Positions 16,779 to 27,937 are shown, counted from the first letter of the stretch. The stretch is DNA of 64,000 nt from Bradyrhizobium ivorense (GCF_900696085.1 NZ_CAADFC020000004.1:1062985-1126984), one strand, 5' to 3'. Numbers and translations are program-made. The notes: generated by a model not told the origin, from the letters alone.

Positions 16779-18176
16779 TCACATCGCCTTGACGATGTTC
16801 TCGGTGACCTTCTTGGCGTCGCCGAGAAGCATCATGGTGTTGTCGCGATAGAACAGCGGGTTGTCGATGCCGGCATAGCCCGAGGCCAGCGAGCGCTTGA
16901 TGAACATCACGGTGCCGGCCTTCCAGACCTGCAGCACCGGCATGCCGTAGATCGGCGAGGTCTTGTCCTCCTCCGCCGCCGGGTTGGTGACGTCGTTGGC
17001 GCCGATCACGAAGGCGATGTCGGCCTGCGCGAACTCGGAGTTGATGTCCTCGAGCTCGAACACCTCGTCATAGGGCACGTTGGCTTCGGCGAGCAGCACG
17101 TTCATGTGGCCGGGCATGCGGCCGGCCACCGGGTGAATGGCGTATTTCACCTCGACGCCTTCCTTCTTCAGGATGTCGGCCATCTCGCGCAGCGCGTGCT
17201 GCGCCTGCGCCACCGCCATGCCGTAGCCGGGCACGATGATGACCTTGGAGGCGTTCTTCATGATGAAGGCGGCATCGTCGGCCGAGCCGAGCTTGGCCGG
17301 CTTCTGCTCGCCCGAGCCGCCGCCGACGGCTGCGGTCTCGCCGCCGAAGCCGCCGAGGATCACCGAGATGAACGAGCGGTTCATCGCGTGGCACATGATG
17401 TAGGACAGGATCGCGCCCGAGGAACCGACCAGCGCACCGGTGATGATCAGCGCCGAGTTGCCGAGCGTGAAGCCGATGCCGGCCGCGGCCCAGCCGGAGT
17501 AGGAATTCAGCATCGAGATCACGACCGGCATGTCGGCGCCGCCGATCGGGATGATGATCAGGACGCCGAGCGCCAGCGCGATGATGGTGATCAGCCAGAA
17601 GTCGAGCGCGCTGCCGCTCATCACCAGGCCGACGATGAACACGACCAGCAGCACGCCGAGCACGATGTTGATGGCGTGACGGAACGGCAGGATGATCGGC
17701 GCGCCGCTCATCCGCGCCGACAGCTTCAGGAACGCGATCACCGAGCCGGTGAAGGTCAGGGCGCCGATCGCGACGCCGAGCGACATTTCGACCAGGCTCT
17801 GCTTGTGGATGTTGCCGGGGGTGCCGATGTCGAAGGCTTCCGGCGCATAGAACGCGCCGGCGGCGACCAGCACCGCGGCCATGCCGACCAGCGAGTGGAA
17901 CGCGGCGACCAGCTCCGGCATCGAGGTCATCGGCACGCGGCGCGCGATCACCGCGCCGATGCCGCCGCCGATCGCGACCGCGAGGATCACCAAGAGCCAG
18001 GCGACGCCGTCGGCCGGCGGATGGCTGGCCAGCGTGGTGGCGACCGCAATCGCCATGCCGATCATGCCGAACATATTGCCCTGGCGCGACGACGCCGGGC
18101 TCGACAGCCCGCGCAGCGACAGGATGAACAGCACCCCCGCCACGAGATACAACAGTGCAGAGAGATTGGCGCTCAT
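16779..18176 (-). CDS. pntB: Proton-translocating NAD(P) transhydrogenase subunit beta
   Basis: 465 residues. The N-terminal half has about nine membrane helices. The C-terminal NADP(H)-binding domain III carries VIIVPGYGMAVAQAQHALRE, YAIHPVAGRMPGHMNVLLAE and ANDVTNPAAEEDKTSPIYGM, all diagnostic. With PntAA and PntAB it couples hydride transfer from NADH to NADP+ to proton entry. ATG 18176 was chosen over a TTG at 18191. Third cistron of the pnt operon. Confidence 0.97.
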   Translation of the reverse strand: MSANLSALLYLVAGVLFILSLRGLSSPASSRQGNMFGMIGMAIAVATTLASHPPADGVAWLLVILAVAIGGGIGAVIARRVPMTSMPELVAAFHSLVGMAAVLVAAGAFYAPEAFDIGTPGNIHKQSLVEMSLGVAIGALTFTGSVIAFLKLSARMSGAPIILPFRHAINIVLGVLLVVFIVGLVMSGSALDFWLITIIALALGVLIIIPIGGADMPVVISMLNSYSGWAAAGIGFTLGNSALIITGALVGSSGAILSYIMCHAMNRSFISVILGGFGGETAAVGGGSGEQKPAKLGSADDAAFIMKNASKVIIVPGYGMAVAQAQHALREMADILKKEGVEVKYAIHPVAGRMPGHMNVLLAEANVPYDEVFELEDINSEFAQADIAFVIGANDVTNPAAEEDKTSPIYGMPVLQVWKAGTVMFIKRSLASGYAGIDNPLFYRDNTMMLLGDAKKVTENIVKAM

Positions 18177-18221
18177 CTCAGGTCCCCCCAAATTCTTGCA
18201 TCACCCCGAGGTGGTTGCCAT

Positions 18222-18539
18222 TTACTTGGCTTTCTTCTTGTACATCGCCAGCATGCGCTGGGTGACGAGGAAGCCGCCGAAGATGTTCACGCAGGCGAAG
18301 ATCAGCGCGACGAAGCCGAAGCCGCGGGCCCAGCCCGAGCCGCTCGACACCATGGCAACGCCGACCGCGAGCAGCGCACCGACCACGATCACCGAGGAGA
18401 TCGCGTTGGTCACGCTCATCAGCGGGGTGTGCAGCGCAGGCGTCACCGACCACACCACGAAATAGCCGACGAACACGGCGAGAACGAAAATCGACAGCCG
18501 GAACACGAAGGGATCGACGGCCTGCGCGAGATGCTCCAT
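18222..18539 (-). CDS. pntAB: NAD(P) transhydrogenase alpha subunit, membrane part (PntAB)
   Basis: 105 residues with three to four hydrophobic helices: DPFVFRLSIFVLAVFVGYFV, ALHTPLMSVTNAISSVIVVG and GFVALIFACVNIFGGFLVTQ. It ends MLAMYKKKAK. This is the split-off membrane domain of PntA, as in other Rhizobiales and Rhodospirillum. It lies between pntAA and pntB with short gaps. Confidence 0.95.
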   Translation of the reverse strand: MEHLAQAVDPFVFRLSIFVLAVFVGYFVVWSVTPALHTPLMSVTNAISSVIVVGALLAVGVAMVSSGSGWARGFGFVALIFACVNIFGGFLVTQRMLAMYKKKAK

Positions 18540-18550
18540 GGCTTGTCTCC

Positions 18551-19675
18551 TTATTTCGGCTGGAAGCTGGGATGGATGACGGCGCCGTCCCTGGTCAGCG
18601 CGGTGGCCTTCACCAGCTCGTCGTCCCAATTGACCGCGAGCGCCTTGTTGGCCTTGTCGACCATGGTCTCGATGAACGAGAACAAATTGCGCGCGTAGAG
18701 GCCCGAGGCCGAAGCCGCGACCCGGCCGGCGACGTTGGTGTAGCCGACGATCTTGACGCCGTCGATGTCGACGACCTCGTTGGCTTTGGCGCCCTCGACA
18801 TTGCCGCCGCGCTCGACGGCGAGATCGACCAGCACCGAACCCGGCTTCATCGAGCGGACCATCTCGGCGCTGATCAGCTTCGGGGCCGGACGGCCCGGGA
18901 TCAGCGCGGTGGTGATCACGATGTCCTGCTTCTTGATGTGCTCGGCGGTCAGCGCAGCCTGCTTGGCCTGGTACTCCTTGGACATTTCCTTGGCGTAGCC
19001 GCCGGCGGTCTGCGCGTTCTTGAACTCCTCGTCCTCGACGGCGAGGAATTTTGCACCGAGCGATTCGACCTGCTCCTTGGTGGCGGGGCGGACGTCGGTT
19101 GCGGTGACCACTGCGCCGAGGCGCCGCGCGGTCGCGATCGCCTGCAGGCCGGCGACGCCGACGCCCATCACGAACACCTTTGCCGCCGGAACGGTGCCGG
19201 CCGCGGTCATCATCATCGGGAAGGCGCGGCCGAACGCCTCGGCGCCTTCGATGACTGCGCGGTAGCCGGCGAGGTTGGCCTGCGACGACAGCACGTCCAT
19301 CACCTGGGCGCGAGTGATGCGCGGCATCAACTCCATCGCGAAGGCGGAGACGCCGGCATCGGCGATCGTCTTCAGCGCGGCTTCGTTGCCGTAGGGGTCC
19401 ATGATCGCGATGACCAGCGCGCCGCGCTTGTACTTGGCAAGCTCGGAGGCCTCGGGCCGCTTCACCTTGATGACGATGTCGGCGTCCTTGAGCGCGTCGG
19501 CGGTGACGGTCGCGCCCGCCGCGGTGAACTCCGAATCGGGCAGGCCGGACTTGATGCCCGCGCCCGGCTCGACCAATACCTCGGCGCCGAGCGCCTTGAA
19601 TTTCTTGATGGTATCAGGCGAAGCCGCAACCCGCGGCTCGGACGGATCGATTTCCTTGGCAACGGCAATCTTCAT
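18551..19675 (-). CDS. pntAA: NAD(P) transhydrogenase alpha subunit, soluble NAD-binding part (PntAA)
   Basis: 374 residues, soluble domain I. It begins KIAVAKEIDPSEPRVAASPD and carries GVGVAGLQAIATARRLGAVV (NAD Rossmann motif), YRAVIEGAEAFGRAFPMMMT and TTALIPGRPAPKLISAEMVR, typical of alanine-dehydrogenase-fold PntA. First cistron of pntAA-pntAB-pntB, which gives NADPH from NADH and proton motive force. Confidence 0.97.
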   Translation of the reverse strand: MKIAVAKEIDPSEPRVAASPDTIKKFKALGAEVLVEPGAGIKSGLPDSEFTAAGATVTADALKDADIVIKVKRPEASELAKYKRGALVIAIMDPYGNEAALKTIADAGVSAFAMELMPRITRAQVMDVLSSQANLAGYRAVIEGAEAFGRAFPMMMTAAGTVPAAKVFVMGVGVAGLQAIATARRLGAVVTATDVRPATKEQVESLGAKFLAVEDEEFKNAQTAGGYAKEMSKEYQAKQAALTAEHIKKQDIVITTALIPGRPAPKLISAEMVRSMKPGSVLVDLAVERGGNVEGAKANEVVDIDGVKIVGYTNVAGRVAASASGLYARNLFSFIETMVDKANKALAVNWDDELVKATALTRDGAVIHPSFQPK

Positions 19676-19818
19676 GGGCCCTCCGGCGGCGCGAGCAGCG
19701 CACGCGTCTTCAAACTAGCGTTATTTTCGCCAGGTTGGATACCCGGTTTCTTTGGACCGGGCTCGACAGGAATACCGGCACCGCCGCGGGACGGCGGGAC
19801 CGTTGACCGATCAGGAGA

Positions 19819-19971
19819 TCAGACGAGGAAATAGGCCATCAGGATGAGGATGATGGCGACGGTGATGGTGCCGTATTTGACGAGCTTGATGAACCCTTCA
19901 TAGGTCTGCTCGTGCGCGATGTAATCGTTGCCGTCGGCGGTCGTGTAGGCCACTTCGTTATGGTCTGCCAT
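19819..19971 (-). CDS. aa3-type cytochrome c oxidase subunit IV (small)
   Basis: 50 residues from ATG 19971 to TGA 19819-19821. It has a short polar head (ADHNEVAYTTADGNDYIAHE), QTYEGFIKLVKYGTITVAII, then a single hydrophobic C-terminal helix ending LILMAYFLV. This matches the alphaproteobacterial aa3-type oxidase subunit IV family. The gene is short and sits 143 bases upstream of pntAA on the same strand. Confidence 0.88.
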   Translation of the reverse strand: MADHNEVAYTTADGNDYIAHEQTYEGFIKLVKYGTITVAIILILMAYFLV

Positions 19972-20100
19972 CGTTGTCCCCAGTCAGAAATTCGCGTTCG
20001 GCGAGGCATTACCGCAAACGGGGAGACAGGGCAACGGCGCGGTCCCAATCGGGCCATTTGGAAGGCCAATCGACCCGAATCCGCCGGGGTTCGCAAACCG

Positions 20101-20805
20101 CTATGGCGCCCGGCGCCGAGACCGATGCGCCTGCCAGATGCCGTCCAGCAGGATTTCGAGCCCGGTCTCGAAGGTCGCCTGGAAATGCTGCGGCTGGAAA
20201 TAGGGCGCGGCGGCCGCAAGGTGAGGGAAATTCGCCGCGATCATCTCGCCGGAGACCGGTTCCGCGGCCGACGGCCCCCTGGCATAGCCCGCGGTCTCGT
20301 CCAGCGCCGCGCCGGTTAGGTAGTAGCCGATCTCGCGAAAATAGGTCGCGGCGTCGCGATCGGAAAAGCCGGCGTCGCGCAGGATGCCGATGATGCCGTC
20401 GATGAAGGCGACGCCGGCCGGCGTGTTGAGGCGGTGGGTCGCAAAGAACGGAAAGAACTTCGGATGCTTGAGCGCCATGGCGCGAAAGCCGTGCGCCGCG
20501 CGGCGCAGCCGCTCGAGCCAGCCCTGCTCCCCGATGATCGGGACCTCGGCCGCCTTCAGCATCAGGTCGACCAGCGCATCCATCAGATGCGTCTTGCCCG
20601 GGAAATGGTGGTAGATGCTCATCGCCTCGCAGCCGAGCTCGCTGCCGAGCCGGCGCGTGCTGAGCGCCGCCAATCCCTCGCGATCGACCAGTGCCATCGC
20701 CGCGGCGGCAATCCGCTCCCGCGACAGGCCGGACGCCGGACGGGTCTTCGGCTTGCGGCGTGACGGCCGGGCCGGCCGGCCCGCCGTCGGCTTCGATTTC
20801 GCCAA
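20101..20805 (-). CDS. TetR/AcrR-family repressor
   Basis: 234 residues. A basic leader is followed by the TetR helix-turn-helix: SRERIAAAAMALVDREGLAA, LSTRRLGSELGCEAMSIYHH, FPGKTHLMDALVD. The remainder is the all-helical ligand-binding domain. The start is TTG at 20805, supported by GGAGG eight bases upstream; no in-frame ATG fits. It is divergent from the sterol-desaturase-like gene, and the shared gap carries paired palindromes, so it probably represses that gene and itself. Confidence 0.88.
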   Translation of the reverse strand: MAKSKPTAGRPARPSRRKPKTRPASGLSRERIAAAAMALVDREGLAALSTRRLGSELGCEAMSIYHHFPGKTHLMDALVDLMLKAAEVPIIGEQGWLERLRRAAHGFRAMALKHPKFFPFFATHRLNTPAGVAFIDGIIGILRDAGFSDRDAATYFREIGYYLTGAALDETAGYARGPSAAEPVSGEMIAANFPHLAAAAPYFQPQHFQATFETGLEILLDGIWQAHRSRRRAP

Positions 20806-20835
20806 TGTCGTCGCCTCCGAGGAATCGCTTGCAAC

Positions 20836-20883
20836 CTTACACTGGAAGGCTGTATCGTGAAATCAGACTTACACCGTAAGGTC
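20836..20883. promoter_or_regulatory. Paired palindromic operator between tetR and desaturase genes
   Basis: Two related imperfect palindromes: CCTTACACTGGAAGG (20836-20850) and CTTACACCGTAAG (20869-20881, extended to ACTTACACCGTAAGGT). Their CTTACAC cores are 32 bases apart, about three helical turns. They are the only clear dyads in the divergent promoter and resemble TetR-family operators. Confidence 0.65.
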
Positions 20884-20894
20884 GGAGGGCTCCG

Positions 20895-21677
20895 ATGTCT
20901 GCAGTCGACGTGTTTGGCCTGCTCGTCCCCGTCACCTATCTCGTCATGCTCGGTATCGAGACGCTGTTTCCGGCGCGGGCGTTTCCCGCCGTGCCCTATT
21001 GGCGGCTGAAGGGCCTCGCCTTCCTGATCGTGCAGGGGCTGCTCGCGGCGCTGACGCCGCTGCTGATCCCCGAGCCGTGGCTTGTGCAGCACCGCCTGAT
21101 CAATCTCGAGAGCCTTGGCGTGATCGGCGGCGCGATGCTCGGCTACGCCGTGGTGTCGTTGATCAGCTACGCCTGGCACCGCAGCGCGCACAGCTTTCCG
21201 CTGATGTGGCGGCTATTCCACCAGATCCATCACAGCCCGCAGCGCGTCGACATGTCGGGGGCGGCGCTGTTCCACCCGCTGGAGACCCTGGTCTTCCTGA
21301 CGATCTCGACCGTCACCACGACGCTCGTGCTCGGCCTCGATCCGGTCGCGGCGGCACTGACCGGTTACATCGCCGCGTTCTATGGCTACTTCCAGCACAT
21401 GAATATCCGGACGCCGCAATGGCTGGGCTACTTGATCCAGCGGCCGGAAGCGCATTGCATCCATCATCAGCGCGACGTGCACGCCTACAATTACGGCGAC
21501 CTGCCGATCTGGGACATGCTGCTCGGCACGTTCCGCAATCCGGCAAGCTTCGAGGGCGAGGCGGGGTTCGACCGGCCGGCGAGCGACCGGCTGGCCGCGA
21601 TGCTCGGTTTTGTCGACGTCAACGCCGAGGCCGCCGGGCCGAACAGCCTCGGCCGCGGCGCCGATCAGCGCGCGTGA
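20895..21677 (+). CDS. Sterol desaturase/fatty acid hydroxylase superfamily membrane enzyme
   Basis: 260 residues, four or more membrane helices. The di-iron histidine clusters are WHRSAH, HQIHH and HCIHHQRDVH, in the order and spacing of the fatty-acid hydroxylase superfamily (ERG3, carotenoid hydroxylase and relatives). It should use O2 to hydroxylate or desaturate a lipid. GGAGGG precedes the ATG. Divergent from a TetR regulator, suggesting induction by a lipid-like ligand (inference). Substrate unknown. Confidence 0.87.
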   Translation: MSAVDVFGLLVPVTYLVMLGIETLFPARAFPAVPYWRLKGLAFLIVQGLLAALTPLLIPEPWLVQHRLINLESLGVIGGAMLGYAVVSLISYAWHRSAHSFPLMWRLFHQIHHSPQRVDMSGAALFHPLETLVFLTISTVTTTLVLGLDPVAAALTGYIAAFYGYFQHMNIRTPQWLGYLIQRPEAHCIHHQRDVHAYNYGDLPIWDMLLGTFRNPASFEGEAGFDRPASDRLAAMLGFVDVNAEAAGPNSLGRGADQRA

Positions 21678-21707
21678 CGCGCGGGCGAGATCAGGCGATG
21701 GCCGGCC

Positions 21708-23627
21708 TCAGCCCATCGCCTCCAGCTCGTCGATCATGCCGGCGATGACGGACAGGCCGCCATCCCAGAATTTCGGATCCTTGGCGTCGAGCCCGAACGG
21801 CTTGAGCAGTTCGGAATAGTGCTTGGTGCCGCCGGCCGCGAGCATGTCGAGATAGCGCTCGGCAAAACCTTCGGAGGCGTGCTCGTAGACCGCATAGAGC
21901 GAGTTCACCAGGCAATCGCCGAACGCGTAGGCATAGACGTAGAACGGCGAATGGATGAAGTGCGGGATGTACATCCAGAACGTCTCGTAGCCCGGCTTGA
22001 TCTCGATCGCGGGTCCAAGGCTCTCGCCCTGCACGCTGAGCCAGATCTGGCCGATGCGCTCGGCGGTGAGCTCGCCGTTCTTGCGCTCGGTGTGCACCGC
22101 GCGCTCGAACGAGTAGAACGCGATCTGCCGCACCACGGTGTTGATCATGTCCTCGACCTTGCCGGCGAGCAGCGCCTGGCGCTGCTTTGCGTTCTTGGTC
22201 TGCGACAGCAGCCGCTTGAAGGTCAGCATCTCGCCGAACACGCTGGCGGTCTCGGCCAGCGTCAGCGGCGTCGGCGCCATCAGCGCACCGTTCTTCGCGG
22301 CCAGCACCTGGTGCACGCCATGGCCGAGCTCGTGCGCCAAGGTCATCACGTCACGCGGCTTGCCCTGGTAGTTCATCAGCACATAGGGGTGCGCCGACGG
22401 CGTGGTCGGATGCGAGAACGCGCCGGGCGCCTTGCCGGGCCGGACCGGCGCATCGATCCAGCGATCAGCGAAGAAGCGCTCGGCGATCTCGGCCATCCGC
22501 GGCGAGAAGCCGCGATAGGCCGTCAGCACCATGTTGCGCGCCTCCGGCCAGGCGATGGTGCCTGTTGCCGCGAACGGCAGCGGCGCGTTGCGGTCCCAGT
22601 GCGGCAGCTTCTTCTTTTTGAACCAGCCGGCCTTCAGCGCATAGTAGCGGTGCGAAAGCTTGGGATAGGCTGATCGCACCGAGGCGACCAGCGCATCGAC
22701 CACCTCGCGCTCGACGCGGTTGTTGAGATGGCGGGAATCCGCAACGTCCTGGAAGCCGCGCCAGCGGTCGGAAATCTCCTTGTCCTTGGCGAGCGTGTTG
22801 GTAACGAGCGCAAAGGTGCGCTCATTGTCCTTGAAGGTCTTTGCCAGCGCTTGCGCGGCGGCCTTGCGCTTGTCGCCCGCCTTGTCCTGCAGCAGGTTGA
22901 GCGTCGGCTCGATCGCGAGCTCCTTGCCCGCGACCTTGAAGCGCAGGCCGGAGATGGTCTGGTCGAACAGCCGGTTCCAGGCCGCGTAACCGCTCTGCGC
23001 CTTCTCGTGGAAGAGCTGCTCGACGCGGTCCTCGAGCTGGTACGGCTTGTCCTTGCGCAGGTCCTCGATCCACGGCCGGTAATGGCCGAGCTCGGGCTCG
23101 GCCAGCGCACGCGCGATCACATCATCGTCAACGCGGTTCAGCTCGAGCGAAAAGAACAGCAAATGCACCGATGCCGCGGTCAGCCGCTCGGACACGTCGC
23201 CGTAGAATTTCGAGATCGCGGGGTCGACGCTGTCGCCGGCATGCACGAGGCCGGCGTAAGAGCCGAGACGGCCGGCGAGATCGTCGATCGCCTCGTAACG
23301 CCTGACGGCCTCGGCAAGCCACTTCCCGCCGCCGTCGCGAGCGGTATTTTCGGCCAATTTGCCCTTGTACTCGGTCTCAAACGCGACGCAATCTGCATCC
23401 ATCTTCTGGAGGTCGCGTGCGACTTCTGGCGCGTCGATACCGGCGTAGAGATCTGCCAGATTCCATTCGGGCAGCTTGGCCGTGTTGCCGGACGGCTTTT
23501 TCGCCGCAGGTTTTGCGGCGGCCGATTTGCGTTGTGCGGTCGTCTTGCGTTCAGCAATTGTCTTGCGAAGCGTGGCTTCCTTGCGGAGAGCGGACTTGTC
23601 GAGAGCAGATTTGGAGCGCGAGGTCAT
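21708..23627 (-). CDS. pepF: Oligoendopeptidase F, M3 zinc metallopeptidase
   Basis: 639 residues. The zinc motif is LAHELGHGVHQVL (HEXXH), with the downstream glutamate in ETASVFGEML. The M3B (PepF) type is also shown by the helical N-terminal half and SHPTTPSAHPYVLMNYQG. It cleaves short peptides in the cytoplasm. Before the conserved start (LPEWNLADLYAG) there is an unusual 50-residue Lys/Ala/Arg/Ser-rich leader (KSALDKSALRKEATLRKTIA), not a signal peptide. Confidence 0.95.
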   Translation of the reverse strand: MTSRSKSALDKSALRKEATLRKTIAERKTTAQRKSAAAKPAAKKPSGNTAKLPEWNLADLYAGIDAPEVARDLQKMDADCVAFETEYKGKLAENTARDGGGKWLAEAVRRYEAIDDLAGRLGSYAGLVHAGDSVDPAISKFYGDVSERLTAASVHLLFFSLELNRVDDDVIARALAEPELGHYRPWIEDLRKDKPYQLEDRVEQLFHEKAQSGYAAWNRLFDQTISGLRFKVAGKELAIEPTLNLLQDKAGDKRKAAAQALAKTFKDNERTFALVTNTLAKDKEISDRWRGFQDVADSRHLNNRVEREVVDALVASVRSAYPKLSHRYYALKAGWFKKKKLPHWDRNAPLPFAATGTIAWPEARNMVLTAYRGFSPRMAEIAERFFADRWIDAPVRPGKAPGAFSHPTTPSAHPYVLMNYQGKPRDVMTLAHELGHGVHQVLAAKNGALMAPTPLTLAETASVFGEMLTFKRLLSQTKNAKQRQALLAGKVEDMINTVVRQIAFYSFERAVHTERKNGELTAERIGQIWLSVQGESLGPAIEIKPGYETFWMYIPHFIHSPFYVYAYAFGDCLVNSLYAVYEHASEGFAERYLDMLAAGGTKHYSELLKPFGLDAKDPKFWDGGLSVIAGMIDELEAMG

Positions 23628-23769
23628 CTTGTTCGAAACCTTACTTCAGTCGGTAAGACGGCGGCTGCGGCGAAATCAAAGCGGGAGTTCAACGTTTAAG
23701 AGTGCGTTAATCGGCATCGGCGACAGTGCCCCGATTCGAGACAAATAATCGTAGCGTGCGGGGAAAACC

Positions 23770-25260
<1,491 letters not shown>

Positions 25261-25622
25261 CGCCAGTTGGAGCGTGATGCGGTTCTCCGAAGATCACGCT
25301 CGAACGAGAAACAAGGCCTTGTGGCCTCAAGGCCGCAATGATGGGAACCATTTGAACCGTGGCTTGGCGGTGACAGACAAAGCCTGTGCCGCGTGGCAAA
25401 AACGCACAGCCCGAATGAATTCAGTTGGTTCGAGGTCAGTTTGTCGTGAGTTGCCCCGCATGGCGCTGGCTGCATGAGAGGGGCCTATGTATCGTCTGCG
25501 TTCGTTGCGTTGCAGGCGTGCGAATCGATCAAGAAGGCCGGCGCTATCGCGCAAGCTGTGAAACCAGATGCTGATTTGAACTGCTCCAAGAGCCGGGGCA
25601 GTTTCACCCAGGGGGTGTGACG
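25261..25622. other. Gene-free gap before the L,D-transpeptidase, with one short palindromic repeat
   Basis: A hairpin GAGCGTGAT...ATCACGCTC (25270-25301) lies ten bases after the response-regulator stop. It belongs to the same family as the repeat at 8526-8571 and may terminate that gene. The remaining 300 bases contain no convincing gene or RNA; they presumably carry the promoter and leader of the transpeptidase gene. Confidence 0.6.
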
Positions 25623-27860
25623 ATGCGTGACTGTTCGAACAACCGTCGGGGATTTGACCGCGTCTTGATGGCCGTCGCGGCAACCTTCCTCACGGTGTCC
25701 GCGAGCTCGGCCCTCGCACAGGACACGCCTCGCACCAGTGCCGCGGAGCTTGCCATCGACGCCGCGGTCCCGCGCCCCGAACCTGCCAACGTACCGCCGC
25801 CGACCGCTGCCGATTTCAAGGCGGATACCACCGCCGCGCTGCCCGACGCCGCGAAGCCGGCCGACACCAAGCCGGTCGATGCGCAAGCCGCCGATGCCAA
25901 GCCGGCCGAGCCCACTGCGCCGGCCACGGCTCCGGAAGCCAAGCCCGCCGATCTTGCCACCGCGCCGGCAACCAAGCCCGCCGACGCGCCGAAGACGGAC
26001 ACGGCCATCGCACCGCCTGCGGCTGCGCCCGCCCCGGCCACCGCCACCGCGCCCGCCGCAACTCCCGCTCCCGCGACCGCTGCGGCTCCGGCCGCCGAGC
26101 CGGTCAAGGCCGCCAGCAACGTTCCGGCCGAGGATCAGCCTGTCGCCGACAAGCTGCGCGAAATGCTCGCCAACAAGTCGCTGCGCACCTTCGACCGCAA
26201 GAACGAACGTCCGGCGGCCGAGAAATTCTATTCGGCGCGCGAATACGCGCCGGTGTTCACGCATGGCGGCAAGCTGACCGAGACCGGCAAGGGCGTGATC
26301 GCACGCCTCAAGGACGCCGCCGCCGACGGCCTCGATCCGGCCGAATACCCGGTGCCGGATTTCGCCGCCGCAACCTCGCCGGATGCGCTGGCCGACGCCG
26401 AGCTGAAGCTCGCCGCCAGCATGCTGGACTACGCGCGCCAGGCGCAGAGCGGCCGCATGCATTGGTCGCAGGTGTCGGGCGATATCCTCTATCCGGAACA
26501 TCCGATCGATCCGGCGGAAGTGTTCGCCAACGTGACCTCCGCCAAGGACGCCTCGACGGCGCTCGACGGCTACAACCCGCCGCAAAAACTCTACAAGGAG
26601 CTGAAGAAGAAGCTCGCCGAGCTGCGCGGCCAGGGCGACGGCCCAGTGATCACGATCGCCGAGGGACCTGCGCTGAAATACGTCGCCGCGAAGAAGAAGC
26701 AGCCCGCCGTCGAGATGGACGATCCGCGCGTGCCGGACCTGCGCAACAAGCTCGGCATCACGGAAAATCCCGACAGCACGACCTATGACGCGACCGTCGC
26801 CAGGGCGGTGGAGAAATTCCAGAACAGCGTCGATCTCAAGCCGACCGGCGTGCTCGACGAACGCACGGTGAAGGCGCTGAACAGCCCGAAGCGCGACAAG
26901 CAGATCGACACCGTGATCGTCAACATGGAGCGCTGGCGCTGGCTGCCGCGCCAGCTCGGCGCGGCCAATGTCGGCAACGCCTATGTGATCCTCAACATCC
27001 CCGACTATACGCTGAAGGTGATGCAGAACGGAGCGCAGGTCTGGACCACGCGCGTGGTGACGGGCAAGCCGGGCACCCATGCCACGCCGCTGCTGACCGA
27101 GACGATGAAGTACATCACGGTCAACCCGACCTGGAACGTGCCGCCCTCGATCATCTACAACGAGTATCTGCCGGCGCTGCAGCAGGACCCGACGGTGCTG
27201 CAGCGGATGGGCCTGCGCCTCGAGCGCAACCGCGACGGCTCGATCCACATCTCGCAGCCGCCGGGTGAAGCCAATGCGCTCGGCCGCATCCGCTTCAACT
27301 TCCCGAACAAGTTCCTGGTCTATCAGCACGACACGCCGGACAAGTACCTGTTCGGCAAGGACGAGCGCGCCTTCAGCCACGGCTGCATGCGCGTGCAGAA
27401 CCCGGATCAGTACGCCTCGGTGCTGCTCAACATCACGATGCCGAACGAGCGCTACACGCCGGAGAAGATCCGCAGCATGTACGGCTCGAGCGAGATCGAC
27501 CTGAAATTCCCGACGCCGATCCCGGTCAACATCACCTACCAGACCGCGTTCGTCGACGACGCCGGCAAGCTGCAATTCCGCAGGGACGTCTACGGCCGCG
27601 ACGCCACCATGCTGTCGCTGCTCAAGAACAACCGCGGCAAGGATCTCGAGATGGTGGTCGCGCATTCGCAGCCGAGCTACTCGCGCCCGCCGAGCAGCAG
27701 CCTGCCCTCCAACGTCTATGCCAGCGGCGACAACACCGGCTTCAATTCCTCCGGACCGTCGTTCTTCGAACGGCTGTTCGGCGGGGGTTTTGCACAGCCG
27801 GCACCGCCGCCGGTCCGCCGCGGCCAGGCCCAACCGCAGCGCCGGGTGATCACCCGCTGA
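25623..27860 (+). CDS. L,D-transpeptidase (YkuD fold) with peptidoglycan-binding domain
   Basis: 745 residues from ATG 25623 (AGGGGG seven bases upstream; GTG 25617 is too close to it). A signal peptide ends SASSALAQ. Residues about 30-175 are an Ala/Pro/Lys low-complexity linker. A peptidoglycan-binding region (YDATVARAVEKFQNSVDLKP) precedes the YkuD domain. The catalytic motif is FSHGCMRVQNP, with the nucleophile Cys at about residue 587. Large YcbB-type enzymes make 3-3 cross-links in murein. It is followed by a DUF882 gene, a likely cell-wall partner. Confidence 0.95.
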   Translation: MRDCSNNRRGFDRVLMAVAATFLTVSASSALAQDTPRTSAAELAIDAAVPRPEPANVPPPTAADFKADTTAALPDAAKPADTKPVDAQAADAKPAEPTAPATAPEAKPADLATAPATKPADAPKTDTAIAPPAAAPAPATATAPAATPAPATAAAPAAEPVKAASNVPAEDQPVADKLREMLANKSLRTFDRKNERPAAEKFYSAREYAPVFTHGGKLTETGKGVIARLKDAAADGLDPAEYPVPDFAAATSPDALADAELKLAASMLDYARQAQSGRMHWSQVSGDILYPEHPIDPAEVFANVTSAKDASTALDGYNPPQKLYKELKKKLAELRGQGDGPVITIAEGPALKYVAAKKKQPAVEMDDPRVPDLRNKLGITENPDSTTYDATVARAVEKFQNSVDLKPTGVLDERTVKALNSPKRDKQIDTVIVNMERWRWLPRQLGAANVGNAYVILNIPDYTLKVMQNGAQVWTTRVVTGKPGTHATPLLTETMKYITVNPTWNVPPSIIYNEYLPALQQDPTVLQRMGLRLERNRDGSIHISQPPGEANALGRIRFNFPNKFLVYQHDTPDKYLFGKDERAFSHGCMRVQNPDQYASVLLNITMPNERYTPEKIRSMYGSSEIDLKFPTPIPVNITYQTAFVDDAGKLQFRRDVYGRDATMLSLLKNNRGKDLEMVVAHSQPSYSRPPSSSLPSNVYASGDNTGFNSSGPSFFERLFGGGFAQPAPPPVRRGQAQPQRRVITR

Positions 27861-27937
27861 CCCCTGTTGCGGGGCTGATTCGGGTAAATTTTGAAGTGAA
27901 ATCAACGATCTCACCTCCCAAGGCGGGATCGTTTACG

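Noticed and set aside
16566..18698. 710-codon open frame on the plus strand
   Set aside because: It is antisense to pntB and pntAB, with His/Asp/Arg-rich sequence and no recognisable fold.
25485..27914. 809-codon open frame on the minus strand
   Set aside because: It is antisense to the L,D-transpeptidase gene and has Arg/Gly/Val-rich shadow composition.
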